Below are positions 29,296-41,850 of a stretch of DNA of 64,000 nucleotides, in pieces. The first letter of the stretch is position 1, and each line of letters begins with the position of its first letter. This DNA comes from Steromphala cineraria (lineage: Eukaryota; Mollusca; Gastropoda; Trochida; Trochidae). Where the stretch lies: positions 36,090,801 to 36,154,800 of the forward strand of contig OU744734.1 of assembly GCA_916613615.1 (NCBI GenBank), read 5' to 3'. The position numbers and the translations under genes were made by a program. Under the pieces are notes generated by a model that did no database searches, was not told the DNA's origin, and was given only the letters and a program-made list of their open reading frames with translations.

Positions 29296-29660
29296 CTCAT
29301 CTCCAGTGGGATTCAAACCCGGGATCCCTGGCTTGAGAATCAGACACTCTACCTGTTCGGCCAAAGAGATATCCCTCCAGCTGAAGCCAGTAGGAATGCT
29401 TTGGACCTAACCCTGTCACATAGTATTCCTTCATATCAAAGTTAGGTTCATCTTTTAATGATTTATTGAGTATACAAAGAGATATACCTCCAGCGCTGTT
29501 CAGCTGGATTCGAACCTGGGACCTCTGGCTTGCGAGTCAGACACTCTACTTGTTCGGCCAAAGGGATATCCCTCCAGATGAAGCCAGTAGGAATGCTTTG
29601 GACCTAACCCTGTCACATATGGTATTCCTTCGTATTGAAATTAGGTTCATCTTTAAATCA
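29296..29660 (-). repeat. tRNA-derived modules (unit 2: two copies)
   Basis: B-box complements start at 29309 and 29506 (period 197). On the minus strand the second reads AGGTTCGAATCC, with an A-box-like TTTGGCCGAACAAGTAGAGT about 45 bases upstream. The stems are imperfect, so these are repeat-type derivatives, not tRNA genes. Confidence 0.65.
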
Positions 29661-31911
29661 TTTGTTGAGTATATATTTAGAGTCAACTACAAAGACAGAA
29701 GGTAGACAACAAACAGGTGAAAGACTGTTGTAGCTATGAAAGATATCTTGACAAGTATCAGGTTGTACATTGCATATATTCAGAAACATCAACATTTTAA
29801 CATTCAATTTATCATTTATCTTGTAGAGAGCACATGTAGATTTCTTGAGGTTCGGCAATGATTAGATGATAGAAACAATTGTTGATTTGTCTGATGAAAA
29901 CCTTAGGCTAAAGAAATTATGCCTCAAGGTACATCTACAAAGAAATGCTTTGGTTTTTCGAAATAGTGACAATAAAAGTTTTGTATTTTACACATTTAGC
30001 TGGGCCTTACAAAGTTTGTCACTTTTTTTCCTTATGTTTTTGTTTCAACTAAAGAAATGAGAGTAAAATTTAAAAATGTTTATAGGATACACAACAAGAA
30101 AATAATTCAATTGGGTTAAGAACATTAACTTTCTTAACTAAATGGGTAAACTTAACATCATTTTTTACAGAGAGGAATTTGTAGCATTTAAAAAAAATAT
30201 GTAATGTGTTAATTTTGAAAATGAGAAACCATCTTATAGTTGCCCAACCTGGAAACTGGAATTGGAACTGTCAAACATTAAGATAGGCTGTCGACTATCT
30301 TATTGCTAAGAGTGCCAATTAATCATAGAAGTTCAGATACATTTGTTCATTATGGCTGTATGCGATTCAAAATATAAAATTTACTTGTTTCTAGAAAATA
30401 AAACATCATATGAAATTTATTTAGAATGTCATAAGTGATTATCTATCTTGATTATTTCAACATTCTGTACATAACAATCATCAAAAACATTTTTGTCACT
30501 CAGACCATGACAATAGTATCAGAAGGGTTTGTATATTTCTCTTTTGAAAAATTAAATCTTGCAAAAATGTTTCATCCCATCTCATGATGACAGTGATGAC
30601 GTCATGGACACATCAAATGGTCAGTTGTGTTGGTTCTCACAGTTTAACAGGGTCAGAGTCCGTTCTCACAAGGTGACAACTCACATGATTTATGACACGA
30701 TTCCAACAACTTCTTTAAAAAGTTGAGAACATTTGATTTTGACACATACAGTGAAATCACAAATCACAGTTTGCATTCTGGGGATAAACTCAAGGAGTTG
30801 ATTATGAATAATAGTGAATCTAAGAAACAGAATCGCAATCATCATTATGGCATAATGCTTTGCCAAATCAATACAAATCCATTGTCCAGAGCCAGAATTT
30901 GTCAACCTTCGTTACACATGTGTTAGATTAGGACTTGGCAAAACATAACGGTAACATGTATAAATGTATCTGATCACAAGGAGGTTGTATTTCTGTTGTA
31001 TCCTACATAAACACAAAACAACATTCACTTTGTTCTCAAGGAGAACCACATCAGTCAACTGTTACCACTCAAACATTCTCAGTAAGGTTCGGGTTCCTGG
31101 CACTGAAATACACAGATCATCCTTGAAAATACACTTGCACATATCTCTCTAGATATTGGTGTCACAGGGACAGTTCTATCTGAGTATTGAGTAGATCCAT
31201 CCCGTGCTATAAAACAGTCCCTCCAGTAGTTGAAGAAGAATGAATTCATGTCTGTAAGGTTTCACAAAAGGTTCACAGTCACAAGTTTGATACAAAAACA
31301 TTATCTTGCTGCTGGTTGAAATATTCCTTTTCATAAAATGACCTCTGGGATTGGTCAAATTATTCTAGGAATAAATCATGGTCAAAGATGTTAACACATA
31401 TTTAATTAGAGGTGTCATGGTTCTGAAATAATTATTCCTGGTTAAAGAGAAACCTCTGGGATGGTCAAATCTTTCCAGGAATATTTCATGAACATGGTAT
31501 TGGCAGGGTTCAGTTCATTTCAGTAGCTGACCTTCAAGCAATTTCTTCAAGGTCATTCAGCAGAGAAGGGAAATGATGTAGACGTTTGATTAAAGTGACA
31601 ATACAACAAATACAAAACTTTAGGGGATCTTTCTTTATCTCAATGAATGATATTTAATCATGACCTTGATAATAAGGTTCCAATGAAATATTACCATTAA
31701 TTCAGAAAAGAGGTATATCCCTTGAAATTGCGTTTTAACAAAATTGTCAAAGCATACGGACCCTTTCCTGCATTCATGATAGTAAAATGTGTCCCTACGA
31801 ATAATGTTTGTACAGAATATATGCTTAAACAGGCATATCCCCTTAAATGATAATTGTATTGTCTCTCTAGAATGGTTCCAGCAGATAATCGTCCCCTACT
31901 GCAGGTAGATG
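29661..31911. other. 3' flank of the receptor exon (unit 2)
   Basis: Counterpart of 881-3219, with the same TGACGTCA-containing block near 30595-30640. A minus-strand frame running from 32212 to 31697 overlaps the receptor exon and is an antiphase shadow. Confidence 0.5.
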
Positions 31912-33107
31912 CTAACATGCAGACTCTTCCATACTGTGGCTGTTGCCAGAAGCACAGAAGGAGTTGCACGTGAGCGCAGACCGTGAGTTTATAGCACTGT
32001 GTCGATGTCCCCGATGAAGTGTGTTGTATCTGCAACACAGGAGCTTGATGAAAGTCTGTTTGAATATTTTGTTGAAGATGGTGTAGATGATCGGGTTGAG
32101 TGTGCTGGACACGTAACCCAGCCACACAAATGCTGTTATGAGCATGGGCTGGAACGTGCAAGACTTGCACAGAGCACTGATCATGTTCACGAGAAAGAAT
32201 GGGGCCCAACAAATCACAAATATCAGAAACACCACTCCAAGAACTTTGGATGCCTTTTGCTCGGTTTGAACCGTGTTGTTGTCTCTTCGAATAGAGTCTT
32301 TCTTAAGTAGAAGAATGTTTGCAGCTTTGATGGCCACATGATGTTTTTTGACTAAATCTCGTAATTTTGTTGGTTCTTTTTTTGGTATAAGGGTTGTTCT
32401 GCAGCTGTCAGACCTATCTGGACTAGGATGAGACAGGTCCTGAATACTTCCATTACGGTATGTGTACTCAGTCCGACCATCCATACTTCGTCTGACCGTA
32501 ATGGCTTGAGTCCGTGGGATGGTGTTGCGCTTGCTCAGGGGCTGGTACTGACCTGTGGAGTGACCTTCACCCTCGTGACCTTCACCTCCCCGCCGACCTG
32601 CACTCGTCATCGGGAAAGACCTTGTATATTTCACCTTTTCTCTCCTCATGCCATCACCAGCCTTCCAATGGCGCCGGCTTGTTGAGCGTCTCATCATGGG
32701 TTGACCCTCTTTCTCCCGATTACACATCTTGGCCTGCTTGCTCAGCATTTGAACTGTCAGAGCATACATGATGATCATGATAAGCAAGGGGATGAAGAAT
32801 GCAAAGATGGAGCCATAAGTCTGAAAGTGCTGGTTGTCTAACTGGCATTGACCGTTCTGAAGAATGTTCCGCCCATTCATGATCCCCAGAATTGTTATAG
32901 GACTAGATATTGCAAAAGCTATAGTCCACACAAGCACTACCTTGAGAAGCACAACCCGCTTTGATTTGTTCTTAGTCCACAACGGGTAGCGTATTCCTAT
33001 GTACCTCTCGAGAGATATGGTACACAGATGGAGGATGGAAGAGGTACACATGAACACGTCCGAGGTCACATACAGGTTGCACAGGACCAGACCAAATAGC
33101 CACTGGC
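31912..33107 (-). CDS. 5-HT2-like serotonin receptor, terminal exon (unit 2)
   Basis: Second intact copy, same acceptor (CAG just above 33107) and same stop. It differs from the unit 1 exon by three residues among 385 codons: Arg for Gln in TVRxSMD, Thr for Ala before VQTEQKASKVLG, and His for Asn in LHRGxRHS. All three lie in cytoplasmic loops or tail; TM residues, the amine-binding Asp, ERY, CWAPFF and NPIIY are unchanged. The flanking introns differ far more, which points to selection or gene conversion on the exon. No start codon; upstream exons absent. Confidence 0.9.
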
Positions 33108-34489
33108 CTGAAACAGAAAGTGAGCTAAGTAAACTTCAGCAGCTGCAGGTTTTATTATATTTATTACAGAAATAATTAAATGAAATCAAACTTGATAAAT
33201 GATGTAGCTTACATAAAAATGTTAATATGGTCAATGAAAATTAATGTTATATGGCAGTGATAAAAAAGGTTATTATGACAATAGAAATAAGTCAATCACA
33301 ATAAGAAAAAAGGTTCATGGCAATAACAAACAAGAAGACCTAGTCATCAATATCCTCCGCCAAATCGGTTTCATAAGAGTCTACAATAATTGAACATTGG
33401 CAATAAATCTGTAAAATATAATTTCAAGCTTATGATTTTCAAACTCCATTAAGGCATTGATACCCAAAAGACACACAGCAAATTTGATAATCCTGTCTTA
33501 AACTGTTTCTGAGAATATTTGTCCCCCACTGCGGGTTGATGGCAAATAGAAAATCTGTGTATGAAAAAATCCATGTGAGTTCTGTTGATAAAAAGGTCTG
33601 TTATTGGAATTGAATGTTGATTTAAAATAGTCCTTGTTAGTTTTATAATGAAAATTAATATATGTGAGTGTATATCAGAAATGCTGTACAGAGTTATTTC
33701 AAGATTCCTTAGAAATCATGTTAACACAATTTATTAATATTGTAAATATCAGCTTGATTTGAGACATCTTTTATGTTGTGTTTTATAACAAAAAAAGTAT
33801 TCCAAAACCAAGAAAATGGAAATTAATTGTGATATTATGAGGATGTTTTATGATAAATTTGACAAATTTCAAATAAAATCTGCACCTGTCAGTGAACCAC
33901 TTCAATATTGATAAAATGGAAAGTGATATGAAATCAATAATGATAGATGATTCAGATTTGGTAATCTGTCAAGTCAAATTTCTTACACATTTAAGACAAT
34001 CAATATAGTGAAATTCATTTCAGTGAGAACTAGCTGTTATCAAATTGTCACAAAGTTATTCATGAATTGCACTCATGGTATTGAATGTTATATTAGATCG
34101 GTTACTACTCCATAAATCTTTATTATTCCTCAAGGAAATAAAATTGTCCTTGAGAACAAATTGAAAACTTAAGAGCTGTACATACAGACTTATGAATATT
34201 TGTGAAAATTTCTATCCTTTTTTGGGGACACTTTGTGTCATTTAAGTCCTTAATCGGTCACTTTATTGAAAAGCTTTCAAGATTTCCCTAATTTCAGAGA
34301 GACAACTCCCAGAGTGGCACTCACACTCTGGTCTGAGAATTCAGGATGACGGCGCCGATGTTACCTTCACTTAAACCTCACATTTGCATCTCTTCAAATT
34401 GCCGACACTAATTCATTTGATGCATTCAGCTTAAGTATTATCAAATTTGGCAACTGCAATCATAAAAAATCAATTTTATTATTTGCCAG
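33108..34489. other. Intron-like non-coding stretch (unit 2)
   Basis: Upstream side of the receptor exon and the left side of exon A. No gene seen. Confidence 0.6.
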
Positions 34490-34731
34490 CGAGGCTGCAA
34501 GAATTACAAGACCTTTCCAAACAGTTGAAGGAGGCGTGTAAGAATGCTCTACATTGTGTGGCTCTTATTGAACCTCATACGGGCCAAGTCCTGTCAAATT
34601 ATGCTCATTTTATCAATGGCTTGTTTGTTCACCAGATTTTTACAACAGCTGAGGCACGACAGCCTTCCCCAGACACGAACATTCTGAGAATAGTCCACAA
34701 CGGACCCAGCACAGATCAATTAAACAGCGTG
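34490..34731 (+). CDS. Exon A of an unrecognised gene (unit 2, open)
   Basis: 242 bases between a pyrimidine-rich acceptor (CAATTTTATTATTTGCCAG) and a strong donor (GTG|GTAAGA). It has two bases of a split codon, then 80 open codons, starting RLQELQDLSKQLKEACKNAL, continuing with HCVALIEPHTGQVLSNYAHF and ending near ARQPSPDTNILRIVHNGPS. The start is amphipathic helix, the rest looks globular. The unit 3 copy is also open, the unit 1 copy broken. I do not recognise the family. It lies inside the receptor's upstream intron on the opposite strand. Confidence 0.6.
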
Positions 34732-34860
34732 GTAAGAGGTTTGAGGTTAAAGGGCCCCTTGTTAACGCTAGCGACTTCTCTCCTTTTGACTCTAGTTCTG
34801 ATTGCACTCAAGGACTTTGGTTATTCATTGGTGTTCTCCCTCCCTTGTGTTTTCCTTCAG

Positions 34861-34918
34861 AAAAACTTGGTTGAATTGTTGTCATATCGTCTACAAGAGA
34901 TTCCCAGAATGACTTGTG
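34861..34918 (+). CDS. Exon B of the unrecognised gene (unit 2, open)
   Basis: A 58-base exon after a textbook acceptor (TCCCTTGTGTTTTCCTTCAG), donor G|GTAATC. It reads KNLVELLSYRLQEIPRMTC plus one base. Phase joins correctly from exon A (phase 0) and to exon C (one base carried over makes GAT, Asp). Broken in units 1 and 3. Confidence 0.55.
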
Positions 34919-35214
34919 GTAATCATGTATCGATTCCCTTGAGTCGTTATGCTTGAGAGACATGTGCTTTTAGTAATGGTACTTTAATCAAGAACAAATT
35001 GTTTGAGAAAATTGTAAGTCTTATTATTGAGTCTCCGGACACCTTGGCCTTTTCTTCACCATAACTTAGTTCTGAGGACCACTTTATTAATTTTCTGCTT
35101 AGTGATGTCTTCAGTGGCGAAAATTGTTTAGGGTTTCTCTGATAGAAAACCTGAATCTCTATAAAAACAACATTCTTGCATTACAAGGACAACGGGAATC
35201 CTTCTCCGTGTCAG

Positions 35215-35435
35215 ATGGAAGCGAGGGGATCATGCCAGGAACTCATTGTGTCCACTCAGAGATAGTTTGTTCAAGCTTGTGTGTCCCCCATCATCAGATG
35301 TTACAAATCAACTCTCAAGATGTCTGCTGGCTAGCACAATCGTCTCGTAAGACTGACGTGCCTCTGTTGATTAAATACCAATGTGACTCTGTTTTATACT
35401 CCAAAGGGACAAACTTGTTTTGGCTTTATTTGTAA
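35215..35435 (+). CDS. Exon C of the unrecognised gene (unit 2, open to a stop)
   Basis: Starts after the acceptor CTTCTCCGTGTCAG, in the phase left by exon B, and runs through GSEGIMPGTHCVHSEIVCSS and CVPHHQMLQINSQDVCWLAQ to a TAA at 35433-35435. A GT just before that stop (TTT|GTAAAA) could instead be a donor, so it is uncertain whether this is the last exon. No recognised domain. Confidence 0.5.
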
Positions 35436-37261
35436 AAGATAGCTATTTCTTTCGACAATGAATTCAATAGTTAAAGATTTGAAATATCTTTGTTGATGGA
35501 TTTAATTATAACTTTGGTATTTAGATTAGAAGCTGTCTGTTATTGTGAGCAAAGGTTTATTTTTGGTAAGAACGCTTTGTGGAAGGAATCCCTCTCTGAA
35601 CCTTTTATCCCACAATTTTTGTCCAACCAGTTTTTATCCCACCTTACGTCTGTCAATCTGTCTGTCGGAATCATATATCCTTTCTAAAACCGAACAATTG
35701 TACTACCAAGCTCAAAGCAACCTAGTATGTGGATGATGGATTTTCAACTTCTTGGGATTTATATTTTTGGCAGTTTCTTCGGCAATTGAACTTTAATTCC
35801 ATTTCCAGCTGAGAACTCAAACACTGCTAGACCTAGCTCAATGCAACTTGGTATGTTGATTAATCATCATGACTTGTGTTGTTTCAAACCTCTATGGATT
35901 TTTCTTTTTGACAGTTTCCATGGTTATGTAAAATAGAATCCAGTTCTGGAGAAGAACTCATAAACTGTTAGACTTAGATTGATGAAACTTGACATTTGGA
36001 TCAGTCAACATGTGTAGTTGTGCCATTTGAGGTTTTCAGTTAATCTGTCTAACAACCCCTGAAACAAAATATCTTTAAAGACCAACACAAGTCTATATTA
36101 TTGTAGCAAATCTTCAGTGGGCTCCTTTCGATTTTAATAGTAGAAAGCTGCATGTATTTTCATTTCAGAGACTGAAATTTAGTTTTCAGTTTATTCTTGT
36201 AAGGTAGCCTTAATGCAATGTTAAATATTGGGAGTTATGATCAACCTTAACAAAGATGAAAGTGGACCCAGAGAACAGTCTAGAATAGCCCATGCAGAAT
36301 TTGCAGTCCCGGTTGATTAAGTCCTATATCTGGGACCTGTTTGCAGCATGTCAACCCTGCAAGTGACTGGTTGAATAGCAGGTAGGGCTGCCCACTGTTA
36401 GGTACTGCCATTATATCCGGACCAGGGATTGTTTCTTTCTTCCATCCAGGAAATTAAAAGATTTCATTCACAAGAGTACACAGGCAGTGTCCTTAACCTC
36501 AGCCCCTTATGATTTTGATATAGGGCAGTGAACTTTCCTACAGAATCTGCTAATTACCAAATGCAATAGCTAGACTGTTACTGAGGCTTCAAGCTCAAAT
36601 GTGGATGTATTTGGAGGTGGGTAAGATGGAGGTTTTTGTGTTTTAAACCATTTCAAAACCTCCACCCTTGTAATAAATTTATAGATCAATAGCACAAGTT
36701 CATCTCTTATTATCCTCTAATGAACGGCCTGCCAAAATCAATTCAACTTTATCTTCTTTCTTTCTTTGTGATATATATATATATATATATAAATATCATA
36801 AAAATATATTGATATGTATATATATATTATATCGATTATCAATCCACCCAACACAGGCCCCTCCCTCTGGAAAGAAATCACTTCATTATCTTGACCATTC
36901 CTCCTGCTTATCATGTCCATGACTATAATACCCTGATTAAGATGCTAAGCCCTACTTAGCCTTGTCCTTTTCTCAAGAGCCTCTGACTTGTAATAAAGAA
37001 GTGAAGCTCAACACTGATCCAGTCTAATTAAGCAACTGCCTTCACTTCCTTGAGACTCTTAGTTATCCAGCTATGTTAATACTTAACAGCGTGGTTCGGA
37101 TTGATTGAAAACTGGCCATCTTGGACATTCTGATAATGAGCTTCAAGGAATCTATGAGCTGTCAATGGATAAGTATGGATTTAACTGTTAATCCATTTGG
37201 GAAACTTTGGTTCAAATTTAAGGTTAAATCTACAATTTCAAGCAATTTGGGGTTAGTCTTT
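35436..37261. other. Non-coding with the empty DIRS site
   Basis: The sequence TTTCCA-T-GGTTATG at 35915-35928 is the uninterrupted form of the site filled at 6671 in unit 1. An (AT)n microsatellite is at 36769-36832. No gene seen. Confidence 0.65.
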
Positions 37262-37608
37262 AGGGTGCAGAAGGACATTTTTTTCAATTTCATATTTTTC
37301 ACTGATTATTTTACGTATGATAAATGTATTGTTTTGATAGTGTCAAAAACCTCATTACACAAACCAAACATCCATAGTCAGAGAACAAATTATAAAGATC
37401 ACATAAAGTCCATTAGCGGCCATTTTTGTGTGAACACCATTAATTCATATTGTGTACGAGAAAGGAATTGTACGGCTAAAAATTACATTATATATTTGAT
37501 TTATTACTGCTTCATAAAGTTTAAATACATTGTCTTTCAATATAAAAAATTCATTTTCTTTTACCTGATATCACCTTTTATTCCCCCTAAAAACGTGCTA
37601 CTGCCCCT
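37262..37608 (+). mobile_element. MITE, CTGCCCCT family (unit 2, old site)
   Basis: Orthologue of 15054-15410 and 58611-58942. The left terminus is mutated (AGGGTGCAG), the right terminus intact and followed by TTAA. Confidence 0.7.
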
Positions 37609-37639
37609 TTAAACCCTTGTAGCAAACTTTTTAATTGAA

Positions 37640-38690
37640 TTTTTACCTCATCTGGCCTGTAAGGCCCGATGTGCTTATGGCATGGCATGGTGTCCGGCGT
37701 CCGTCCGTCCATCCGTCCGTCCGTCCGTCCATCCGTCCGTCCGTAAACTTTGTGGAATTTCGACTTCTTCTCCAGAAGCATAAGGCCTAGAAAGCTGAAA
37801 CTTGGTGTACAGACTCCTTGACTAGTGAGGATTATAAATTGTAGCTTTGGTGGCCCTGTGGCCCCTAATAAGGGCCACAGGGGCCAAGCCCTTAAAACCT
37901 ATTTTCTTCTTCTTCTCCAGAAGCATAAGGCCTAGAAAGCTTAAACTTGGTGTACAGACTCCTTGACTAGTGAGGATTATAAATTGTAGCTTTGGTGGCC
38001 CTGTGGCCCCTAATAAGGGCCACAGGGGCCAAGCCCTTAAAACCTATTTTCTTCTTCTTCTCCAGAAGCATAATGCCTAGAAAGCTTAGACTTGGTGTAC
38101 AGACTCCTTGACTAGTGAGGATTATAAATTGTAGCTTTGGTGGCCCTGTGGCCCCTAATAAGGGCCACAGGGGCTAAGCCCTTAAAACCTATTTTCATCT
38201 TCTTCTCCAGAAGCATAAGGCCTAGAAAGCTTAAACTTGGTGTACAGACTCCTTGACTAGTGAGGATTATAAATTGTAGCTTTGGTGGCCCTGTGGCCCC
38301 TAATAAGGGCCACAGGGGCCAAGCCCTTAAAACCTATTTTCATCTTCTTCTCCAGAAGCATAAGGCCTAGAAAGCTTAGACTTGGTGTACAGACTCCTTG
38401 ACTAGTGAGGATTATAAATTGTAGCTTTGGTGGCCCTGTGGCCCCTAATAAGGGCCACAAGGGTCACGCCATAAAAACCTATTTTCATCTTCTTCTCCAG
38501 AAGCATAAGGCCTAGAAAGCTTAAAGATAGTGTACAGACTCCTTGACTAGTGAAGATTTATAATTGTAGGTTTTGTGACCCTGTAGCCCCCACTAATGGG
38601 GGAAACACATTGGCCACACCCTAAAGCAAAATCAAATATACAGCCTGATGAGCTACAGAGCCAATGGCTCTATTTTTTTTAAAGTTCTGA
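37640..38690 (+). repeat. 145-bp tandem array with CGTC microsatellite leader (unit 2 only)
   Basis: A leader (CATCTGGCCTGTAAGGCCCG) and a (CGTC)n tract at 37693-37743 precede six markers TCCAGAAGCA at 37771, 37916, 38061, 38206, 38351 and 38496, each exactly 145 apart. Units are nearly identical except the last. The tail includes GAGCTACAGAGCCAATGGCTC. This looks like a full-length dispersed repeat whose centre has expanded; units 1 and 3 lack it here. Confidence 0.9.
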
Positions 38691-39304
38691 CTATGAATAA
38701 GATTTAACAAACTTTGAATTAAAAAGTAACAAGCTCCATGCAATGCCAATAGAACAGAATAACAATAAAAATCTTGGTTTATAAAAGTGGTCAATCTCCA
38801 CTAAACAATAAACTCCATGGCATGAACAAATAAAATGATTTTCCGAGATATCAAATCCTTCACTGATGAAGCAGACATATTGCGAAGACCTCTGATCAAA
38901 ACAAGAGCCTAGAAAGCTTAAAGATAGTGTACAGACTCCTTGACTAGTGAAGATTTATAATTGTAGGTTTTGTGACCCTGTAGCCCCTACTAATGGGGGA
39001 AACACATTGGCCACACCCTAAAGCAAAATCAAATATACAGCCTGATGAGCTACAGAGCCAATGGCTCTATTTTTTTTTAAGTTCTGACTATGAATAAGAT
39101 TTAACAAACTTTGAATTAAAAAGTAACAAGCTCCATGCAATGCCAATAGAACAGAATAACAATAAAAATCTTGGTTTATAAAAGTGGTCAATCTCCACTA
39201 AACAATAAACTCCATGGCATGAACAAAAAAAATGATTTTCCGAGATATCAAATCCTTCACTGATGAAGCAGACATATTGCGAAGACCTCTGATCAAAACA
39301 AGAG
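38511..39304 (+). repeat. 397-bp tandem duplication (unit 2)
   Basis: 38511-38907 is repeated as 38908-39304 with only a few differences. It spans the last part of the 145-bp array and the start of the conserved host block. The breakpoints share GCC. Confidence 0.88.
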
Positions 39305-40012
39305 CCAACCTCAGGCCAACACTGATCCAACCACAAGTTATGTAATGATACTTTTGATAGACACATTAAAGTTGCAGCCTCTTGCGTGCATTGGAAGCAT
39401 TTCCTCCCCTCCAATTAAGTTTGAATTAGCATGGAGCTAGCTTCAGCCGTCTTGCAGTAAATTTGTTATTTTTTCCATTCCCCGAGGCGCAAGGTGGCAA
39501 CTAAAGGATGTGGACAAAGCATGCTTGTTGACATATTAATTAGATTGGCCATTATTCCAAGTAAAGAGCCATCCCAAGATAGTTCCATTTGACTTATGGC
39601 CTTTTGAAAGGACAAATCAAACTGGCTTTAAAAAGACACAGAATCCAATGGCTGTACTGGATAACTGAACGTTCGAGTTCAAGACATGCTATTCCTAAAT
39701 TGGACCGCCATAGCGGTAAACTAAAAAAGGACCTTAGAATCACAAAAGATAATGGCTGATATATTGATCGTGGTTATGTTTAAGTATGATGTTATTGACA
39801 TGCATAAATGGTCGTTCATCTTTAGTGTTTGCGTGGTGTCAATGGTGGACTTAAACAGGAAGTTGTTGTTTCTGACAGGAAGTACGAGATCAGAGGACTT
39901 CAGTTTTAACAATCCTTTACTCATTCCACTAAGAGGACATTTTGTGATTGCATATGATCACATTATACCCTTTTCATGATTTGAGGAATGAAAAGATCAA
40001 GAAAACACTTAA
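39305..40012. other. Conserved block (unit 2)
   Basis: Counterpart of 15700-16400 and 59235-59930. Minus-strand and plus-strand short frames exist in each unit, but neither is clearly favoured; I treat it as conserved non-coding sequence. Confidence 0.4.
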
Positions 40013-40373
40013 AGGGGAAGCAGCAGGTCTTAGGGAAAATATAAGGTGATGTCAGGAACATGAAATTAATAGTTCCAATTGAAAGACAATATGTTCAACT
40101 TAAATAAAGCAGTAATAAATTAATTATATAATGTAAAGTTCAGCCATGTGGTTCCTTTTTCTTACACAAAATAAATTAAAGATGTTCAAAAGAAATGGCT
40201 GGCAATTGATATTATGTGAATCTTTATAATTTGTTCTCTGACTATGGATGATTGGTTTAAGTAAAGATTTTTTGACAATATTAAAATAATACATTAAGCA
40301 TTAATGACTAATTATCAGTAAAAACTTGAAAATATAAAATTTCCTAAAAACATGCTACTGCCCCTTTAACATA
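40013..40373 (-). mobile_element. MITE, CTGCCCCT family (unit 2)
   Basis: Starts AAGGGGAAGCAGCAGG and ends AACATGCTACTGCCCCTTTAA. The interior is in reverse orientation relative to 37262-37608. Unit 3 has it at about 59935-60299; unit 1 is rearranged here. Confidence 0.65.
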
Positions 40374-41434
40374 AAACATATTATATATAAAGACTATGAT
40401 GTTTACTATATCTATATCCTTACTCAGAGTATGAGTAGTCAATGTTAGATGATATTATTTTCATGATTCAATAGATGAAATTCAGCTTTGGATGTTATGA
40501 TAAGGAAAACAGTAAAAGCAAGAACAAGGCAAAAATTTATCAATTATCATCCATCAAATCCTAATGGGATCAAAGAGCTTTAAACGTTAAACATATATTT
40601 GTAGGCTTCACCAAAATGTTTGTTTTATCATTGTCATCCATGCTTTCTTCCAAGATTATTTTTCTAGTGAAACATTTCCTCATCCCTAATATTCTGAAAA
40701 ATATTCTAACTTTGAAAACTCAACTAGAAAAAAGCTTTATACAAATCTTTATCCCTTGAAACCATTACTCTAGTCTGGAGGCACCATTGTTGCTATAAAC
40801 ACTTAAACAATATTATGTAATTGAATATAGTCTTGAAGAGAATGCGAACTTCATTCCCCTTGAGAGAAGAGTTGTTTTTTTACACTTCTCCCTTTGACCC
40901 TTGAAACATAAATATTCCACTCTGGTGCAAGATATAAAACCATCACTTTAAACAAACTCTTAATATGATAGTAAAATATTCTCTAAAAAGGTTCAAAATC
41001 ATTCCCTTTAAGAGAAAAAGTGATCAACTATATGTACAAGGATCATATCTGTGTTCCTTAATACCATTATTTATTTTGATTATGCTATATCATTTTTAAT
41101 CAACACTCAAACAAGAGTTTTTGAAAACTTGTTCTCCAAAAGAAAGTAGTCCTTACATTTCACCTTGATAATATCTTAATCCCTTGATACCAAAAATAAT
41201 CATCAGGCAGTCAATCATTTAGATGACACCAAATCAATGAAAAGATTGAAAAATCCTGAAGAGTTCTTGGAAACATCATCCCCTATTAGAGAGATACCCT
41301 GACTTTTACACCTGGATAATGCCTTTATTCCTTGATACCATTAATTTTCTCGTCTGGCGCCGGATCATAAAAGAGGATGACAATGAGAAGTCAAGGTGTG
41401 GACAGCGCCAACGGTTTCTCTGAACATCTTCCAG
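40374..41434. other. Non-coding, shared by the units
   Basis: No gene seen. Confidence 0.55.
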
Positions 41435-41599
41435 CCCAATGGACACAACTCTTTATGTCTGGCCTTGCTGCCAACGGTGCTTGGACCTTCAAGAGTCTTT
41501 GCAATTGGCTGGCAGTCAGACAGAATCTTGAGACCTTTGATTGTCCAATTGTGCAGTTATCAGAGCCAGACAGTCATCGGTTCTTCTCTAAAGAGCAAT
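41435..41599 (+). pseudogene. Candidate exon D, frameshifted (unit 2)
   Basis: Same acceptor and donor as 18012-18177, but one T is missing in GGCCTTGCTG (units 1 and 3 have GGCCTTTGCTG), so the exon is 165 and not 166 bases and the frame changes midway. Confidence 0.45.
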
Positions 41600-41850
41600 G
41601 TAAGAATTCATCTTCCAATTCAAAATTTATCATTTATGCAGGAATGGATATGACATTTTTGTCTGCCATATCTTCCCCTTGGAGTCTCCCCATACCTCAA
41701 TACCTTTTGAAAAGTAGATGAACAGATTTGGTATTCTTTTTATAAATCCTTTAATCTGTTTCAACCAATAAGAATCTAAGTTCAGGATTTAGAAAGCAAT
41801 TAATGTAGTTCAGTCTTGTTCATTTCTGAAGTTGCTGAACATATATGAAA
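41600..41850. other. Non-coding
   Basis: Follows candidate exon D; no gene seen. Confidence 0.5.

Noticed and set aside
31697..32212. 171-codon minus-strand open frame with Cys/His-rich sequence
   Set aside because: It overlaps the receptor exon out of phase; the same antiphase frame exists in the other units. It is a shadow of the GPCR codons.
37693..38640. CRISPR-like array
   Set aside because: Repeats are 145 bp with no unique spacers, in a eukaryotic context.
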